Shown: positions 48,739 to 58,536 of the stretch, one piece after another | Layout: every line of letters begins with the position of its first letter | Position numbering within the stretch: the stretch's first letter is position 1 | DNA from: Methylobacterium sp. PvR107 | GTDB lineage: Bacteria; Pseudomonadota; Alphaproteobacteria; Rhizobiales; Beijerinckiaceae | Direction: 5' to 3' | Length of the DNA: 64,000 nucleotides | NCBI RefSeq assembly: GCF_017833295.1 | Contig: NZ_JAFIBW010000001.1 | Coordinates: 1,550,001 to 1,614,000, forward strand | Notes under the pieces: generated by a model | Told to the model about the DNA's origin: nothing | The model's database searches: none | Seen by the model: the letters and a program-made list of their open reading frames with translations, nothing else | Program-made: the position numbers and the translations under genes

Positions 48739-50205
48739 TCACGCGGGGATCCCCCCGGCGAAGTCGGCGCGGGCGCGCGCCACATGGGCGGGCGCCACGG
48801 CATCGGATTCGGCATCGCGGGCGGCCCGCTCGGCGGCGTCGCGCAGGCGCTTGGCGGCGGATATGCGGGCCAGCACCGGCTGCGCCTCGACCAGAGCGTC
48901 CAGCGCCTGCCGGGCGGCCTCGTCCCAGGGCAGCTCCGCGTGCCGCCGTGCCGGGGTGGCCTCGACCTTGTCCATGTCGCGGGCGAGCGGCAGGATGTGG
49001 AAGAGGGTATCGAACAGGGCGTTGCAGACCTCTTGGACGAGGTAGGTCGCACCGGCGTAGCCCATGAACGGCGTGCCGGTGTGCCGCCGGATGATCGCCC
49101 CGGGGAACGAAGCCGGGACGTAGGTCGCCCGGGCGCCGCACTCGGCGAGGTACATTCGCTCGTTGAACGAGCCGAACAGCACCAGCGGGGGCTTCGCGGC
49201 GATCGCTGCCCGCACGGCCGCGTTGTCGGGCTTCTGCCCGGCGGAGCGGCTGAAGGCGAAATGGCAGGGCAGGCCCATCTCGTCTTCGAGGAAATGGCGC
49301 ACGCCTCGCGCGTAGGTCTCCGTGGCGACGATGCCGAAGCTCGCCGTGCCAAAGAAATCCTGCGTCACCGAGCGCCAGAGATCCCAGATCGGCTTGATCG
49401 TGGTGTGACGCTCGCGCTCGATGAAAGGCTCCGGATCAAGCCCGAGGATGTCGCCCAGCGACCGCAGGAACTTGCTGGTCGAGAGCACGCCGATAGGCGC
49501 CTGCAGGTAGGGCCGCTCCAGATCCTCGCAGAGCAGCCGCCCGAACTCGCGGTAGAGGCAGATATTGGCGTCAGCGTTGACGAGCTTCGGCACGTCCGCA
49601 AGGTGCGCGCCCAGCGGAAAGGTGAGGTTCACCTCGGCGCCGATCCCCTCAACCAGCCGCCGGATCTCGGCGAGGTCGGAGGGCATGTTGAACGTGCCGT
49701 AAGCCGGTCCGATCAGGTTCACCCGCGGCTTCTCGCCGGGCTTCTTCTCCGGCCGGGCCGGGATGCCCTTCTTGGCGAATTTCTTGGCGCCGTATTCCTG
49801 CCAGAGCCAGCGCATGGCGCGGTCGGCGGCCTGCCATTGGTCCTCGTCGATGGTACGGGGAAGAAAGCGCTGAAGGCCGGTCCCCTCGGGCGTCACGCCG
49901 CCGCCGATCATCTCGGCGATCGATCCGGTGACCACCACGCTGGGCTGGCCCGGATCGAGGGTCGCGTGCGCGCGCTTCATCGCGCCCTCGGTGCCGTGCC
50001 GGCCCAGTTCTTCTTCCGCGAGGCCGGTCACGACGATCGGCAGCTCATGGGGTGGCAGCGCGTCGGTGTAGTGCAGAACCGAGGTGACCGGCAGATTCTC
50101 GCAGCCGACGGGGCCGTCGATGACGACCTGCAGGCCCTTGATCGCCGTGAAGACGTAGACCGCGCCCCAGTAGCCGCCGGCCCTGTCGTGATCGAGAATC
50201 AGCAT
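48739..50205 (-). CDS. bchZ: Chlorophyllide a reductase subunit Z
   Basis: A 488-residue nitrogenase-like NifK homologue of chlorophyllide a oxidoreductase (COR), reducing the C7-C8 bond. It opens [20 protein letters not shown]; the cluster ligand region is [39 protein letters not shown] and [23 protein letters not shown] are family blocks. The ATG overlaps the bchY stop (TGATG), so the two are coupled. Confidence 0.96.
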   Translation of the reverse strand: MLILDHDRAGGYWGAVYVFTAIKGLQVVIDGPVGCENLPVTSVLHYTDALPPHELPIVVTGLAEEELGRHGTEGAMKRAHATLDPGQPSVVVTGSIAEMIGGGVTPEGTGLQRFLPRTIDEDQWQAADRAMRWLWQEYGAKKFAKKGIPARPEKKPGEKPRVNLIGPAYGTFNMPSDLAEIRRLVEGIGAEVNLTFPLGAHLADVPKLVNADANICLYREFGRLLCEDLERPYLQAPIGVLSTSKFLRSLGDILGLDPEPFIERERHTTIKPIWDLWRSVTQDFFGTASFGIVATETYARGVRHFLEDEMGLPCHFAFSRSAGQKPDNAAVRAAIAAKPPLVLFGSFNERMYLAECGARATYVPASFPGAIIRRHTGTPFMGYAGATYLVQEVCNALFDTLFHILPLARDMDKVEATPARRHAELPWDEAARQALDALVEAQPVLARISAAKRLRDAAERAARDAESDAVAPAHVARARADFAGGIPA

Positions 50206-51734
50206 CAGGCCATCTCCCCGATCGGCTTCTTGGGGCCTTCGATCTTCGGTCCCTGGCGCTTCTGCGGCACCTCCTGCCAGACGCCCGCGGCGTGGCCGGT
50301 GCCGACGCCCTCGAAGAAGTCGCGCATCGCCTCGAACCGCGCCTTGTTGCCGAGCGCGGCGTTGATCACCGTGGCGAGCGAGCCCGCGCCGGCCGCGCCC
50401 ATCAGCGGGCGCGCCGAGATCAGATTGGTGAAATAGAGGGCCGGCGTGCCGCGCTCCTTGGCCCGCTGGACAACCGGCGTCGTGCCGATGGCGAGGTCGG
50501 GCCTGAGCGAATCGAGGGCGTACAGATCGTCCTCGAGCGAGGCCCGATAATGCACCTGCGTGCCGCGGGCTTCCAGCCAGTCGCGGTCGGCCTCCGACCA
50601 GGGCGTGCGCGGGCAGGCGGTGCCGACGTAAGGAACCTCGGCGCCGCTCTCGACGAGGAGGCGTGCCACCAGCAATTCCGATCCTTCGTAGCCGGACAGC
50701 GTGATCCGGCCCTTGATCGGCATCGCGCCGAGCGCCCCGCGGATGCCGGGCAGGATCCGGTTCTTGGCCGCCTCGACAGTGGCGCGGGCAACCCCGCAGG
50801 CCTCGCCGATCCGGTCGAGCCAGTCGGCGGTGCCGTCGACACCTACCGGAGCGGACCCGACGATTGGCCGGCCGGCCGCTTCGAACTCGCGGATCGAGGC
50901 GGTGTAGAACGGATGGATCGCCGCCACGGCTGCGCAGTCGAGGGCGGCGTAGAGTTCGCGCCACTCGCGGGTCGGGACGACCGGCCCGGCCGCCAGCCCC
51001 AGGGGCTCCAACAGCGAGCCGATCACCACCGGATCAGCCGGAAACACCTCGCCGAGCAGCGCCACGCTCGGGCGCTCGGAACGGCCACCACGGGGCGCGG
51101 CTACCGGACCCTGCTCGGCTTCCGACCGGGCGACCTTCAGCATGGCGCCGGCCAGAACGTCCTTGGCCTCGGCATGGGTCGGGACGCCGAAGCCCGGCAC
51201 GTCGATGCCGATCACCCGGACGCCGTCGATCTGTTTCGGCAGCAGGCGCAGCGGCACGCCCGAGGCCGTCGGGACGCACAGATTGATGACGACGACGGCG
51301 TCGTAATCCTCGGGCTTCGCGGTGGCGTGGACAGCCTCGCGGATGTCCTCGAACAGCTTGCCTGTGACGAGCGTCTCCGAGTTGAACGGCACGTAGCCGA
51401 CGCTGCGCTTCGCCCCGTAGAAATGCGACGTGAAGGTCAGGCCGTAGACGCAGCAGGCGCTGCCCGAGAGGATCGTCGCGGTCCGGCGCATGCGCAGGCC
51501 GACCCGGAGCGAGCCGAAGGCCGGGCACATGCTCTGCGGCTGGTCGTGCGGGCCTTGCGGATAGTCGCTGCGCAGCTGCGCCAGGGTCTCGGACATGCCG
51601 GCGGCTTCCGCGGCCGCCGCCATCGCGTCCTTGCCGGCATGGCAGCCGAGCCCGTCGCCCTTCGTGGCGGCGATGTCGATGGACGGGGCTGCCTTGCGGG
51701 CCCGGAGATCGGCGATGTCGAGGGAGACGGCCAT
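50205..51734 (-). CDS. bchY: Chlorophyllide a reductase subunit Y
   Basis: A 509-residue NifD-like COR subunit. Cluster ligand blocks are [40 protein letters not shown], and the [12 protein letters not shown] site. Start at ATG 51734 ([13 protein letters not shown]) is chosen, being six bases short of the bchX stop. An in-frame upstream start inside bchX is less likely. With BchZ it forms the catalytic heterotetramer supplied by BchX. Confidence 0.96.
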   Translation of the reverse strand: MAVSLDIADLRARKAAPSIDIAATKGDGLGCHAGKDAMAAAAEAAGMSETLAQLRSDYPQGPHDQPQSMCPAFGSLRVGLRMRRTATILSGSACCVYGLTFTSHFYGAKRSVGYVPFNSETLVTGKLFEDIREAVHATAKPEDYDAVVVINLCVPTASGVPLRLLPKQIDGVRVIGIDVPGFGVPTHAEAKDVLAGAMLKVARSEAEQGPVAAPRGGRSERPSVALLGEVFPADPVVIGSLLEPLGLAAGPVVPTREWRELYAALDCAAVAAIHPFYTASIREFEAAGRPIVGSAPVGVDGTADWLDRIGEACGVARATVEAAKNRILPGIRGALGAMPIKGRITLSGYEGSELLVARLLVESGAEVPYVGTACPRTPWSEADRDWLEARGTQVHYRASLEDDLYALDSLRPDLAIGTTPVVQRAKERGTPALYFTNLISARPLMGAAGAGSLATVINAALGNKARFEAMRDFFEGVGTGHAAGVWQEVPQKRQGPKIEGPKKPIGEMA

Positions 51735-51739
51735 GCGCG

Positions 51740-52744
51740 TCAAACCTCGTCGTAGACGACTTCGAGGGACGGCTTGGTCACGTGCGCGACGCCGCACATG
51801 TCCTCGTGGGTCGCCGGCACCAGGACGACGTCACGGCCCGTGACATCGCTGGAGAACAGGCCGAGCAGACCGTCCTGCGTGAGCGGCGTCGGCCGGTGCG
51901 GGGCGGCCTCGGCGACGTTGGCGGCTAGATCCGAGAACAGGCTGCCCCAGCGGCTCTCCGGCCGGCCGATGATCTCGTAGTTGGCGCTCTTGCGGCGGAT
52001 GTCGTCGTCGGCCGGGATCGATGCCAGGACCGGGATGCCGGCCGCCTCCGCGAAGGCCTGGGCCTCGCCGGTGCCGTCATCCTTGTTGATGACGAGGCCG
52101 CCGATGCCGACATTGCCGCCGAGCTTGCGGAAATACTCCACCGCCGAGCAGACGTTGTTGGCGACGTAGAGCGACTGCAGGTCGTTCGAACCGACGACGA
52201 TGACCTTCTGGCACATGTCCCGGGCGATCGGCAGGCCGAAGCCGCCGCAGACCACGTCGCCCAGGAAGTCGAGCAGGACAAAGTCGAAGCCCCACTCGTG
52301 GAAGCCCAGCTTTTCCAGAAGCTCGAAGCCGTGAATGATGCCGCGGCCGCCGCAGCCGCGCCCGACCTCAGGGCCACCGAGTTCCATGGCGTAGACGCCG
52401 TCGCGCTTGAAGCAGACATCGCCGATCGCAACCGCCTCGCCGGCGAGCTTCTTCTTGGTCGAGGTCTCGATGATCGTCGGGCAGGCCTTGCCGCCGAAGA
52501 GCAGCGAAGTCGTGTCGCTCTTCGGGTCGCAGCCGATCAGCAGGACCTTCTTGCCCTGCTGGGCCATCATGTAGCTGAGATTGGCCAGCGTGAACGACTT
52601 GCCGATGCCGCCCTTACCGTAGATCGCGATGATCTGCGTCTCTTTCTTCGCCGGCGCCGTGACGACGGCGTCCGGCTCGATCGCGGCCTCGGCGCGGAGT
52701 CGCGCGGCCTGGGAGAGGGCGGCCTTGTTGAGCTGAACGTTCAC
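51740..52744 (-). CDS. bchX: Chlorophyllide a reductase iron protein subunit X
   Basis: A 334-residue NifH-like ATPase transferring electrons to BchYZ. P-loop [16 protein letters not shown], cluster cysteines in [11 protein letters not shown] and [10 protein letters not shown], and the switch region [19 protein letters not shown] are intact. Translation begins at GTG 52744 after GGAGGGACG, overlapping the bchC stop (GTGA). The C-terminus [20 protein letters not shown] is typical. Confidence 0.96.
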   Translation of the reverse strand: MNVQLNKAALSQAARLRAEAAIEPDAVVTAPAKKETQIIAIYGKGGIGKSFTLANLSYMMAQQGKKVLLIGCDPKSDTTSLLFGGKACPTIIETSTKKKLAGEAVAIGDVCFKRDGVYAMELGGPEVGRGCGGRGIIHGFELLEKLGFHEWGFDFVLLDFLGDVVCGGFGLPIARDMCQKVIVVGSNDLQSLYVANNVCSAVEYFRKLGGNVGIGGLVINKDDGTGEAQAFAEAAGIPVLASIPADDDIRRKSANYEIIGRPESRWGSLFSDLAANVAEAAPHRPTPLTQDGLLGLFSSDVTGRDVVLVPATHEDMCGVAHVTKPSLEVVYDEV

Positions 52745-53679
52745 GCGGCGTCCCTCCAGTCGAGGATCATCTTCAGGCAGGCGGGATCGGCGAAGGCGGT
52801 GCGGTAGGCTTCTTCGGCCTCTGCCGCCGGTGCGCGATGGGTGATCAGCCCGTCGAGCGAGAGCCGACCGCTGTCGATCAGCATGGTCACGGCGGAGAGA
52901 TCCTCGGGCCGGAACTCTGCGGAGATCCTGATCCGCGCCTCGCGCATGAAGGCGGGCGGGAAAGCGAAGCTGAGGGGCGCCTCGTAGAACCCAGCGAGCA
53001 CGATCTCGCCCCCAGGAGCGAGCCGGGCGATCAGGGTATCGAGGCCGTCGGCGTTGCCGCTGACATCGGTGATGACTGCATAATCGCGTCGTTGATCGTC
53101 CTCCGGCGCCAGCACCGCGTAGCCCTGCGCCCCGACATGGCGCGCCGGATTTGTCTCCCACACGGTCGGTTCGGCACCCGCCGCCAGCGTGAGGCGGGCC
53201 AGGAGTCGCCCGAGCACACCATGGCCGACGATCAGAGGCGTCGCGCCGGCACAAATCCCCCCGAGGGCCCGGTATGCGGTGGCTGCCAGGGCGAGCAGGC
53301 AGGCCTGGTCGCCGAGTGCGGCGTCGACCGGAACGAGCCGGGCGGCCGGGGCGACGAGATGCGAGGCGGCGCCGCCGAACAGGCCTCGGACGGGCCCGAA
53401 GCAGCGCGCGCCCGGAACGTAGACGGTCTGGCCGACCCGCACCGTTCCGCCCGAATCGGCTTCGATCACCGAACCGACGGATTCGTAGCCCGGCACCAGG
53501 GGATATCCCATGCCGGGAAACGGTGGCATCCGGCCCGACCAGAGAAGACGCTCGGTGCCGGTGCTGATGCCGCTCCAGGCGATGGCAACGACCGCGTCAG
53601 CTTCGCCGGGCGGCGTCAGCGCGAGGTGCTTGACCGTGAGGCGCTCCGGACGTTCGAGAATGACGGCCAAGGATTCCAT
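52741..53679 (-). CDS. bchC: Bacteriochlorophyllide C3-hydroxyethyl dehydrogenase BchC
   Basis: A 312-residue medium-chain dehydrogenase-like protein oxidising the 3-hydroxyethyl side chain of bacteriochlorophyllide a. It has [33 protein letters not shown], the BchC signature, and a NAD-binding [15 protein letters not shown]. The start at 53679 ([14 protein letters not shown]) matches the family; an in-frame ATG at 53721 is also open. A promoter with a PpsR box lies upstream (53735-53766). Confidence 0.94.
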   Translation of the reverse strand: MESLAVILERPERLTVKHLALTPPGEADAVVAIAWSGISTGTERLLWSGRMPPFPGMGYPLVPGYESVGSVIEADSGGTVRVGQTVYVPGARCFGPVRGLFGGAASHLVAPAARLVPVDAALGDQACLLALAATAYRALGGICAGATPLIVGHGVLGRLLARLTLAAGAEPTVWETNPARHVGAQGYAVLAPEDDQRRDYAVITDVSGNADGLDTLIARLAPGGEIVLAGFYEAPLSFAFPPAFMREARIRISAEFRPEDLSAVTMLIDSGRLSLDGLITHRAPAAEAEEAYRTAFADPACLKMILDWRDAA

Positions 53680-53734
53680 GATTGGGATTGTCCGCCCGCT
53701 GTTGCGCGACTCTCGAAGCACCGACGCCGTTGAG

Positions 53735-53752
53735 TGTCATCCTAGATAGACA
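53735..53752. promoter_or_regulatory. PpsR/CrtJ binding site over the bchC promoter
   Basis: TGT-N12-ACA (TGTCATCCTAGATAGACA), the exact consensus spacing for the aerobic photosynthesis repressor PpsR/CrtJ. It covers the predicted -10 element of the bchC promoter. Matches known architecture in purple bacteria. Confidence 0.8.
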
Positions 53753-53766
53753 TATGTAAGCGTCAA
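53739..53766 (-). promoter_or_regulatory. Predicted sigma-70-type promoter of bchC
   Basis: On the minus strand TTGACG (53761-53766) and TAGGAT (53739-53744) are 16 bases apart, a near-consensus -35 and a moderate -10. The PpsR palindrome overlaps the -10 region. It would start transcription about 55 bases before the bchC start codon. Confidence 0.6.
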
Positions 53767-53767
53767 G

Positions 53768-54901
53768 TCAGACGGACACTTTCGCGCTCGATTTTTGGGC
53801 GATCAGCACGCGGGTGAGCAGCGGGCGCCGGGTTTTGGGCTCGCGGACGGCGCCGAAACCCGCCGTACACAGCATGGTGCGGAGTTCTTCGACGCGACGC
53901 GGCCGGCCAGAGCCCATGGCGAGCAGGTAGAAACCGAAATACGCGTCGCCGACGGGCTCTGCGCCGGAGGTCCCGGCCATCGGCTCGGCAACGACCAGGA
54001 TCCCTCCGGGCGCCAGAGCGGCGTGCGCGGCTTTGATCAGGGCCTGCGCCGGGACGTCGTCGTGATCATGGACGATTCGGACCAGCGAAATCGCATCTGC
54101 TCCGGCCGGCAATCCGCCGTGGAAATCGCCGCTGCAGCAGGTGATCCGCTCACCGAGACCGAGGCGCGCGAGGCGGACCCGCGCGCGGTCTGTCACGGCG
54201 GGAAGATCGAGGAGCGTCAGCTGCGGTGCCGCGTGCCGGCGGGCAACCGCCTGGAGGAACGCGCCCTCGCCGCCGCCGACATCCATCAGGTGTCGGACCC
54301 GCGACAGGTCGCACGCGTCGAGTACGTCCTCGGCGATCATGGCCTGAGAGGCACCCATAAGGCCGCTGTAGGGCGCCACGGTCTGCGCATCACCCGCCGC
54401 GCCGGTGGCGTAGGGCCAATAGCCGGAGAGCCGGGTCGGCCGTGCCTGTCCGCGCAAGAGCGCGACCGGATCCGCGAGGTCGGCGTAGAGGAGCGCGTGG
54501 TGCTCGACCATCGCGGCGATGCCCGGGTTGCCGACCAGCGCTGCCCCGAGATCCGCGAGCGCGAACCGATCATCCGAGACGGCGCGCAACAGCCCGAGCG
54601 ATTCGGCCGCCCGCAGCAGGCGGCGGGTGGTGTCCGGTGAAAGGTCGAGGCGGCGGGCCAGCGCTGCGACGGAGAGCGGCCCTTCGGCGAGGATCCCGAA
54701 CAGATCGAGGCGGATGCAGGCCGTGAGCACCTGCGCGTACACGAAACCTGCGCAGAGATCGAACAGGGCCCGGGTGTTCCGCCGAGCAATCCGGCGGGTG
54801 AGGGGGAAGCCTGCCGCCCAGCGCTGGAAGCGCGGGCTGGCCACGAGGCGGTTGCGCCACGCCAGCCACCGATCTCCGAAGGCTGCAGGGGCTGGCGCCA
54901 A
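53768..54901 (-). CDS. crtF: Hydroxyneurosporene/demethylspheroidene O-methyltransferase
   Basis: A 377-residue SAM-dependent methyltransferase adding the methoxy groups of spheroidene and spirilloxanthin-type carotenoids. An N-terminal dimerisation/winged-helix part (LDLFGILAEGPLSVAALARRLDLSPDTTRRLL) precedes the SAM site LMDVGGGEGAFLQAVARRH and LVRIVHDHDD. The end ALAPGGILVVAEPM is typical. The only good start is TTG 54901; the frame stays open upstream to crtE, so an earlier non-ATG start is possible. Follows crtE by 29 bases. Confidence 0.92.
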   Translation of the reverse strand: MAPAPAAFGDRWLAWRNRLVASPRFQRWAAGFPLTRRIARRNTRALFDLCAGFVYAQVLTACIRLDLFGILAEGPLSVAALARRLDLSPDTTRRLLRAAESLGLLRAVSDDRFALADLGAALVGNPGIAAMVEHHALLYADLADPVALLRGQARPTRLSGYWPYATGAAGDAQTVAPYSGLMGASQAMIAEDVLDACDLSRVRHLMDVGGGEGAFLQAVARRHAAPQLTLLDLPAVTDRARVRLARLGLGERITCCSGDFHGGLPAGADAISLVRIVHDHDDVPAQALIKAAHAALAPGGILVVAEPMAGTSGAEPVGDAYFGFYLLAMGSGRPRRVEELRTMLCTAGFGAVREPKTRRPLLTRVLIAQKSSAKVSV

Positions 54902-54930
54902 GGCCGTGGCGCCGGGGAGCGGGCCGGCGC

Positions 54931-55800
54931 TCAGGCCACCACCGCGCGCAGGCTCGCCGGCAGAAATAGCCGCGCCTGCGCCTCGATCTCGGCGGTGAGT
55001 GCCGCCGCGCCGGGACAGGCCGGGATCGCCGCCACGGCCTCGCGGGTCAGCCGCGACAGGCGATCCAGCGCTCCGCCGGTGCCGAGGAGCGCCGCCGCGT
55101 TCGGTCGGCCGAGGGTCGCGTCGCGCCCGGCCGGCTTGCCGATCTCCTCTTGGCGGCAGGCCACGTCACGCAGGTCGTCGGCGACCTGGTAGGCCTCGCC
55201 GAGGCATTCTCCGAGCCTGCGCCACGGCTCCGGCTCCGATCCGGCGGCTGCGGCACCCGCAGCAGTGGCAGCCGCGAACAAGGCGCCCGTTTTCGCCTGC
55301 TGGTAATCGCTGAGGCTCACATGCGCCTCCGATTCCCAAGCCTGCCCTGCCGCGATGCCGGAGGGTGAGCCAGCTGCGCGTCCGAGCAGACCCACGAGCC
55401 GTACGAGCCGTCCCGTGTGAAGCCCTGCGGACCGGGCCAAGGTCTCGAACGCCAGCACGATCAGGGCATCGCCGGTGAGCACCGCGATGGGTTCGCCGAA
55501 GGCGACGTGGATCGAGGGCTTCTGCCGGCGCATCGGTGCGTCGTCGAAGCAGGGAAGGTCGTCGTGGACCAGGGAGGCGCAATGCAGGAGCTCGATCGCC
55601 GCCGCGGCCGCTTCGGAACCGGCCGGATCATCGTCGCCGCAGGCCTGGGCCACCGAGAGGCAGAGGCGCGGGCGGATGCGGTGCCCACCGGGAAAGACCG
55701 CGTAACGGAGGGCGTCCGCGAGGAGTGGCGGCGCGCCCGGCGCCTCCGCGTAAGCAACGGCGCGATCCAGGGCGATCTCGATTCGACGACCCGAGTCCAT
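54931..55800 (-). CDS. crtE: Geranylgeranyl diphosphate synthase
   Basis: A 289-residue trans-prenyltransferase making C20 diphosphate for carotenoids and the chlorophyll tail. First aspartate-rich motif HDDLPCFDDAPMRR (Asp80-Asp86) and second YQVADDLRDVACRQE are present, with GGHRIRPRLCL between helices A and C. ATG 55800, preceded by GGGAGGC, was chosen over ATG 55833. Its promoter region is shared with crtD and holds PpsR sites. Confidence 0.95.
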   Translation of the reverse strand: MDSGRRIEIALDRAVAYAEAPGAPPLLADALRYAVFPGGHRIRPRLCLSVAQACGDDDPAGSEAAAAAIELLHCASLVHDDLPCFDDAPMRRQKPSIHVAFGEPIAVLTGDALIVLAFETLARSAGLHTGRLVRLVGLLGRAAGSPSGIAAGQAWESEAHVSLSDYQQAKTGALFAAATAAGAAAAGSEPEPWRRLGECLGEAYQVADDLRDVACRQEEIGKPAGRDATLGRPNAAALLGTGGALDRLSRLTREAVAAIPACPGAAALTAEIEAQARLFLPASLRAVVA

Positions 55801-55814
55801 CGCGTTGCCTCCCG

Positions 55815-55832
55815 TGTCGTATTTGGTTGTCA
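55815..55832. promoter_or_regulatory. Degenerate second PpsR/CrtJ site, crtE side
   Basis: TGT-N12-TCA (one base off TGT-N12-ACA), 23 bases from the site at 55841. PpsR usually binds paired sites cooperatively, so this imperfect partner is plausible. Confidence 0.5.
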
Positions 55833-55840
55833 TCGACCGG

Positions 55841-55858
55841 TGTCATTTCTTATTGACA
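55841..55858. promoter_or_regulatory. PpsR/CrtJ binding site between crtE and crtD
   Basis: TGTCATTTCTTATTGACA, an exact TGT-N12-ACA palindrome in an AT-rich intergenic spot, centred between the divergent crtE and crtD starts. A TTGACA element lies at its right edge, possibly the crtD -35. Confidence 0.8.
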
Positions 55859-55908
55859 CTTACGGCGCCGCAGATCAATGCCGACGACGGGCGGAATGCG
55901 AGGCGATC

Positions 55909-57444
55909 GTGGCGCAGGGACGCGTCATCGTGATTGGAGCGGGCATCGGCGGGCTCGCGGCCGCGCTGCGGCTCGCCCATGCCGGGCTCGACACGCTCGT
56001 CCTCGAGCGGGCTTCTTTGCCCGGCGGCAAGATGCGCGCGATTCCGGTCGGCGCGCGGGCCGTCGAGGCAGGCCCGACCGTCCTGACGATGCGTTGGGTC
56101 TTCGAGACCCTTTTCGACGAATGCGGCGCGAATCTGGCAGACCGGATCGCGCTGACACGGGCCGATCTCCTCGCGCGCCATGCCTGGAGCCGCGACGAGC
56201 GGCTGGATCTCTTCGCCGACATCGATGCCTCGGCCGACGCGATCGCAGCCTTCGCGGGTTCGCGGGAGGCGGAGGGGTACCGGCGCTTCTGCGCCCGCTC
56301 GGCCGAAGTCTATCGGACGCTGGAAGGTCCGTTCATCCGGGAGGGCCGGACCAGTCCGGCGGGTCTCGCGCAGCGGGTCGGGTTTTCCGGGCTCGGCGAC
56401 CTTTGGCGGATCCAGCCTTTTGCCACCTTGTGGTCTGCGCTGGGCTCATTCTTCCACGATCCCCGCTTGCAGCAGCTGTTTGGCCGCTACGCCACCTATT
56501 GCGGCGCCTCGCCGTTCACCGCCCCGGCGACCCTGATGCTCGTCGCCCATGTCGAGCAGGCCGGGATCTGGACCGTTGCGGGCGGCCTGAGCGCGCTGGC
56601 CCGGGCCGTGGCGGATCTCGCTGCGGAGCGGGGTGCCGCGTTCCGGTACGGCGCCGAGGTCGACCGGATCGTCGTGGAGCGGGGCCGGGTGGCGGGCGTG
56701 ATCCTGGCCGACGGCGAGCGGATCGCGGCCGACCGGGTCGTCTGCAATGCCGATTGCGCGGCCTTGGGCGCCGGTCTTTTCGGCGCGGAGGCCGCGTCTG
56801 CCGGCGAGCGGCTCGCGCCGTCCGAGCGCTCGCTCTCGGCCGTGACGCTATGCGCGACCGCAATCCCCACGGGCTTCCCCCTCGCCCACCACACCGTGTT
56901 CTTCTCGGGGGATTACCGCGCCGAGTTCGACGCGATCCTGCGCGCCCGCCGGCCGCCCGACGACCCCACGGTCTACATCTGCGCCCAGGACCGGACCGAT
57001 GCCGAGCCGCCGGCGCCCGGGCCCGAGCGCCTGCTGATGCTCGTCAACGCCCCGGCGGATGGCCGGGACCGCCCGCTCACGCCGATGGAGATCCGGACAT
57101 GCGAGAGGAATCTGATGCGCCGGCTCGAAGCCTGCGGGCTGACGCTGGAATCGACATCCGGTCCGGTCACGACGACGCCGCGGGAGTTCGAGGCGCTGTT
57201 TCCGGGAACGGGGGGCGCGCTCTACGGGCGGGCGGCCCGGGGCTGGGCGGCGACGTTCAAGCGAGCCGGCGCGCGGACGGACCTCCCGGGCCTGTATTTG
57301 GCGGGGGGTTCGATCCACCCCGGCCCGGGTGTGCCGATGGCGGCGCAGTCGGGCCGGCTGGCGGCCACCGCGATCTTGGACGACCTCGCTTCGACGGCGC
57401 GGTCGCGCGGGGCGGCTACGCGTGGTGGTATGTCGATGCGGTGA
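55909..57444 (+). CDS. crtD: Carotenoid 3,4-desaturase (methoxyneurosporene dehydrogenase)
   Basis: A 511-residue CrtI-family FAD enzyme. The dinucleotide fold is VIVIGAGIGGLAAALRLAHAG, followed by VLERASLPGGKMR and the GPTVLTMRWVFETLFDECG active-site block. The C-terminal FAD motif is LPGLYLAGGSIHPGPGVPMAAQSGRLAA. GTG 55909 has GAGG five bases upstream and starts just before the fold; earlier frame is open but not homologous. Divergent from crtE and adjacent to crtC, this fits CrtD rather than phytoene desaturase CrtI, which is not in the window. Its last bases overlap crtC. Confidence 0.9.
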   Translation: MAQGRVIVIGAGIGGLAAALRLAHAGLDTLVLERASLPGGKMRAIPVGARAVEAGPTVLTMRWVFETLFDECGANLADRIALTRADLLARHAWSRDERLDLFADIDASADAIAAFAGSREAEGYRRFCARSAEVYRTLEGPFIREGRTSPAGLAQRVGFSGLGDLWRIQPFATLWSALGSFFHDPRLQQLFGRYATYCGASPFTAPATLMLVAHVEQAGIWTVAGGLSALARAVADLAAERGAAFRYGAEVDRIVVERGRVAGVILADGERIAADRVVCNADCAALGAGLFGAEAASAGERLAPSERSLSAVTLCATAIPTGFPLAHHTVFFSGDYRAEFDAILRARRPPDDPTVYICAQDRTDAEPPAPGPERLLMLVNAPADGRDRPLTPMEIRTCERNLMRRLEACGLTLESTSGPVTTTPREFEALFPGTGGALYGRAARGWAATFKRAGARTDLPGLYLAGGSIHPGPGVPMAAQSGRLAATAILDDLASTARSRGAATRGGMSMR

Positions 57445-58301
57445 GCGACGACGGCCGGCAAGGGCTGACGATTATCGCGTTCATCGGCAGCGTATTCTCG
57501 CCCTACTACGCCTGGAGCGCAGACAAGGACCCGTTCGCGCATTGCGCGATGAACGTGGTCCTGTACGGCGACCGAAGCCGCTTCGCCATGACCGAGCGTC
57601 GCGCTGCCAGCCTCGACCGCAGCCCGGACCACATCGCGATCGGGCCGAGCGCGATGACGTGGGACGGCACGGCGCTAACGGTTCGGATCGACGAGCGCGG
57701 CGCGCCGCTGCCTTACCGCCTCCGCGGCACGATCCGGCTCGAGCCGCGAGGTTTCACCGACGGCTCCTTCCTTCTCGACCGGGCCGGGCGCCACCGCTGG
57801 TGGCCGATGGCACCGTCGTCCCGCGTCGAGGTCGCCTTCGAGCAGCCGAACCTTCGCTGGCGCGGGAGCGGCTACTTCGACACCAACGACGGCGACGAGC
57901 CCCTGGAGGCAGCCTTCACGCGGTGGACGTGGTGCCGGGCCGAGCTGCCCGACGGTGCTGCCATCCTGTATGACGTCCACCACCGTCAGGGTGGCGGTCA
58001 GAACCTGTCGCTGCGCTTCGCCAGCGACGGCAGCCGCCGCGAGCTCCGCCCGCCCGCGCCCGCAGCCCTGCCGGCCACCAAGCTCTGGCGGATGGGGCGG
58101 GAAACCCGCAGCGACGATGGCCGCTCGCGAGTGCTCACGACCTTCGAGGACACGCCGTTCTACGCGCGCTCGCTGCTCGCCTCGACCCTCGGCGGCGAGC
58201 CGGTGCGGGCGATGCACGAGAGCCTGTCGCTGGACCGGTTCCGCAATTCGCTGGTGCGGCTGATGCTGCCGTTCCGGATGCCACGGCCGCTGGTGCGTTA
58301 G
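57441..58301 (+). CDS. crtC: Acyclic carotenoid 1,2-hydratase (hydroxyneurosporene synthase)
   Basis: A 286-residue enzyme hydrating the end of acyclic carotenoids. Family sequences LTIIAFIGSVFSPYYAWS, CAMNVVLYGDRSRFAMTERR, GSGYFDTNDGDEPLEAAFTRWTW and PFRMPRPLVR are clear. The first start codon in frame is GTG 57441, which overlaps the crtD stop (GTGA). Yet the homologous stretch RGGYAWWYVDA lies immediately upstream in the same open frame, inside the crtD 3' end, with no ATG, GTG or TTG to start it. The true N-terminus may therefore be longer. Confidence 0.85.
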   Translation: MSDDGRQGLTIIAFIGSVFSPYYAWSADKDPFAHCAMNVVLYGDRSRFAMTERRAASLDRSPDHIAIGPSAMTWDGTALTVRIDERGAPLPYRLRGTIRLEPRGFTDGSFLLDRAGRHRWWPMAPSSRVEVAFEQPNLRWRGSGYFDTNDGDEPLEAAFTRWTWCRAELPDGAAILYDVHHRQGGGQNLSLRFASDGSRRELRPPAPAALPATKLWRMGRETRSDDGRSRVLTTFEDTPFYARSLLASTLGGEPVRAMHESLSLDRFRNSLVRLMLPFRMPRPLVR

Positions 58302-58350
58302 TTAGGCCGCCGCGCTCTGAACCGGACGCGCGCTTCACGCCGCTGACCCC

Positions 58351-58385
58351 GTCATTCCGGGGCCGCGCAGCGGAGCCCGGGATCA
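58351..58385. repeat. Dispersed palindromic (REP-like) element
   Basis: ATTCCGGGGC...GCCCGGGAT with CGCGCAGCG between, matching a short imperfect palindrome frequent between genes in Methylobacterium-like and related alphaproteobacteria (GTCATTCCGGGG...CCCGG). Only one copy was seen here, so this is from remembered similarity. Confidence 0.45.
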
Positions 58386-58536
58386 CGGGGCCACTGGCTC
58401 GTCGAGCATTCGCGTTCCGTCACGCGCTCGACCCCCGACACGCCCGCGGGCCGCCGCGGTGTTTGCCGTACGGCCCGGCTTGTGCGAGAGGGCGGCGGCT
58501 GCGATCCTTGCGCCGTCAAACGGGGCGGTCTCCTTG

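Noticed and set aside
55878..57440. Extension of the crtC frame back to an ATG at 55878
   Set aside because: The frame is open, but it runs under crtD and encodes Arg/Gly-rich sequence there; only the last few codons before 57441 resemble CrtC.
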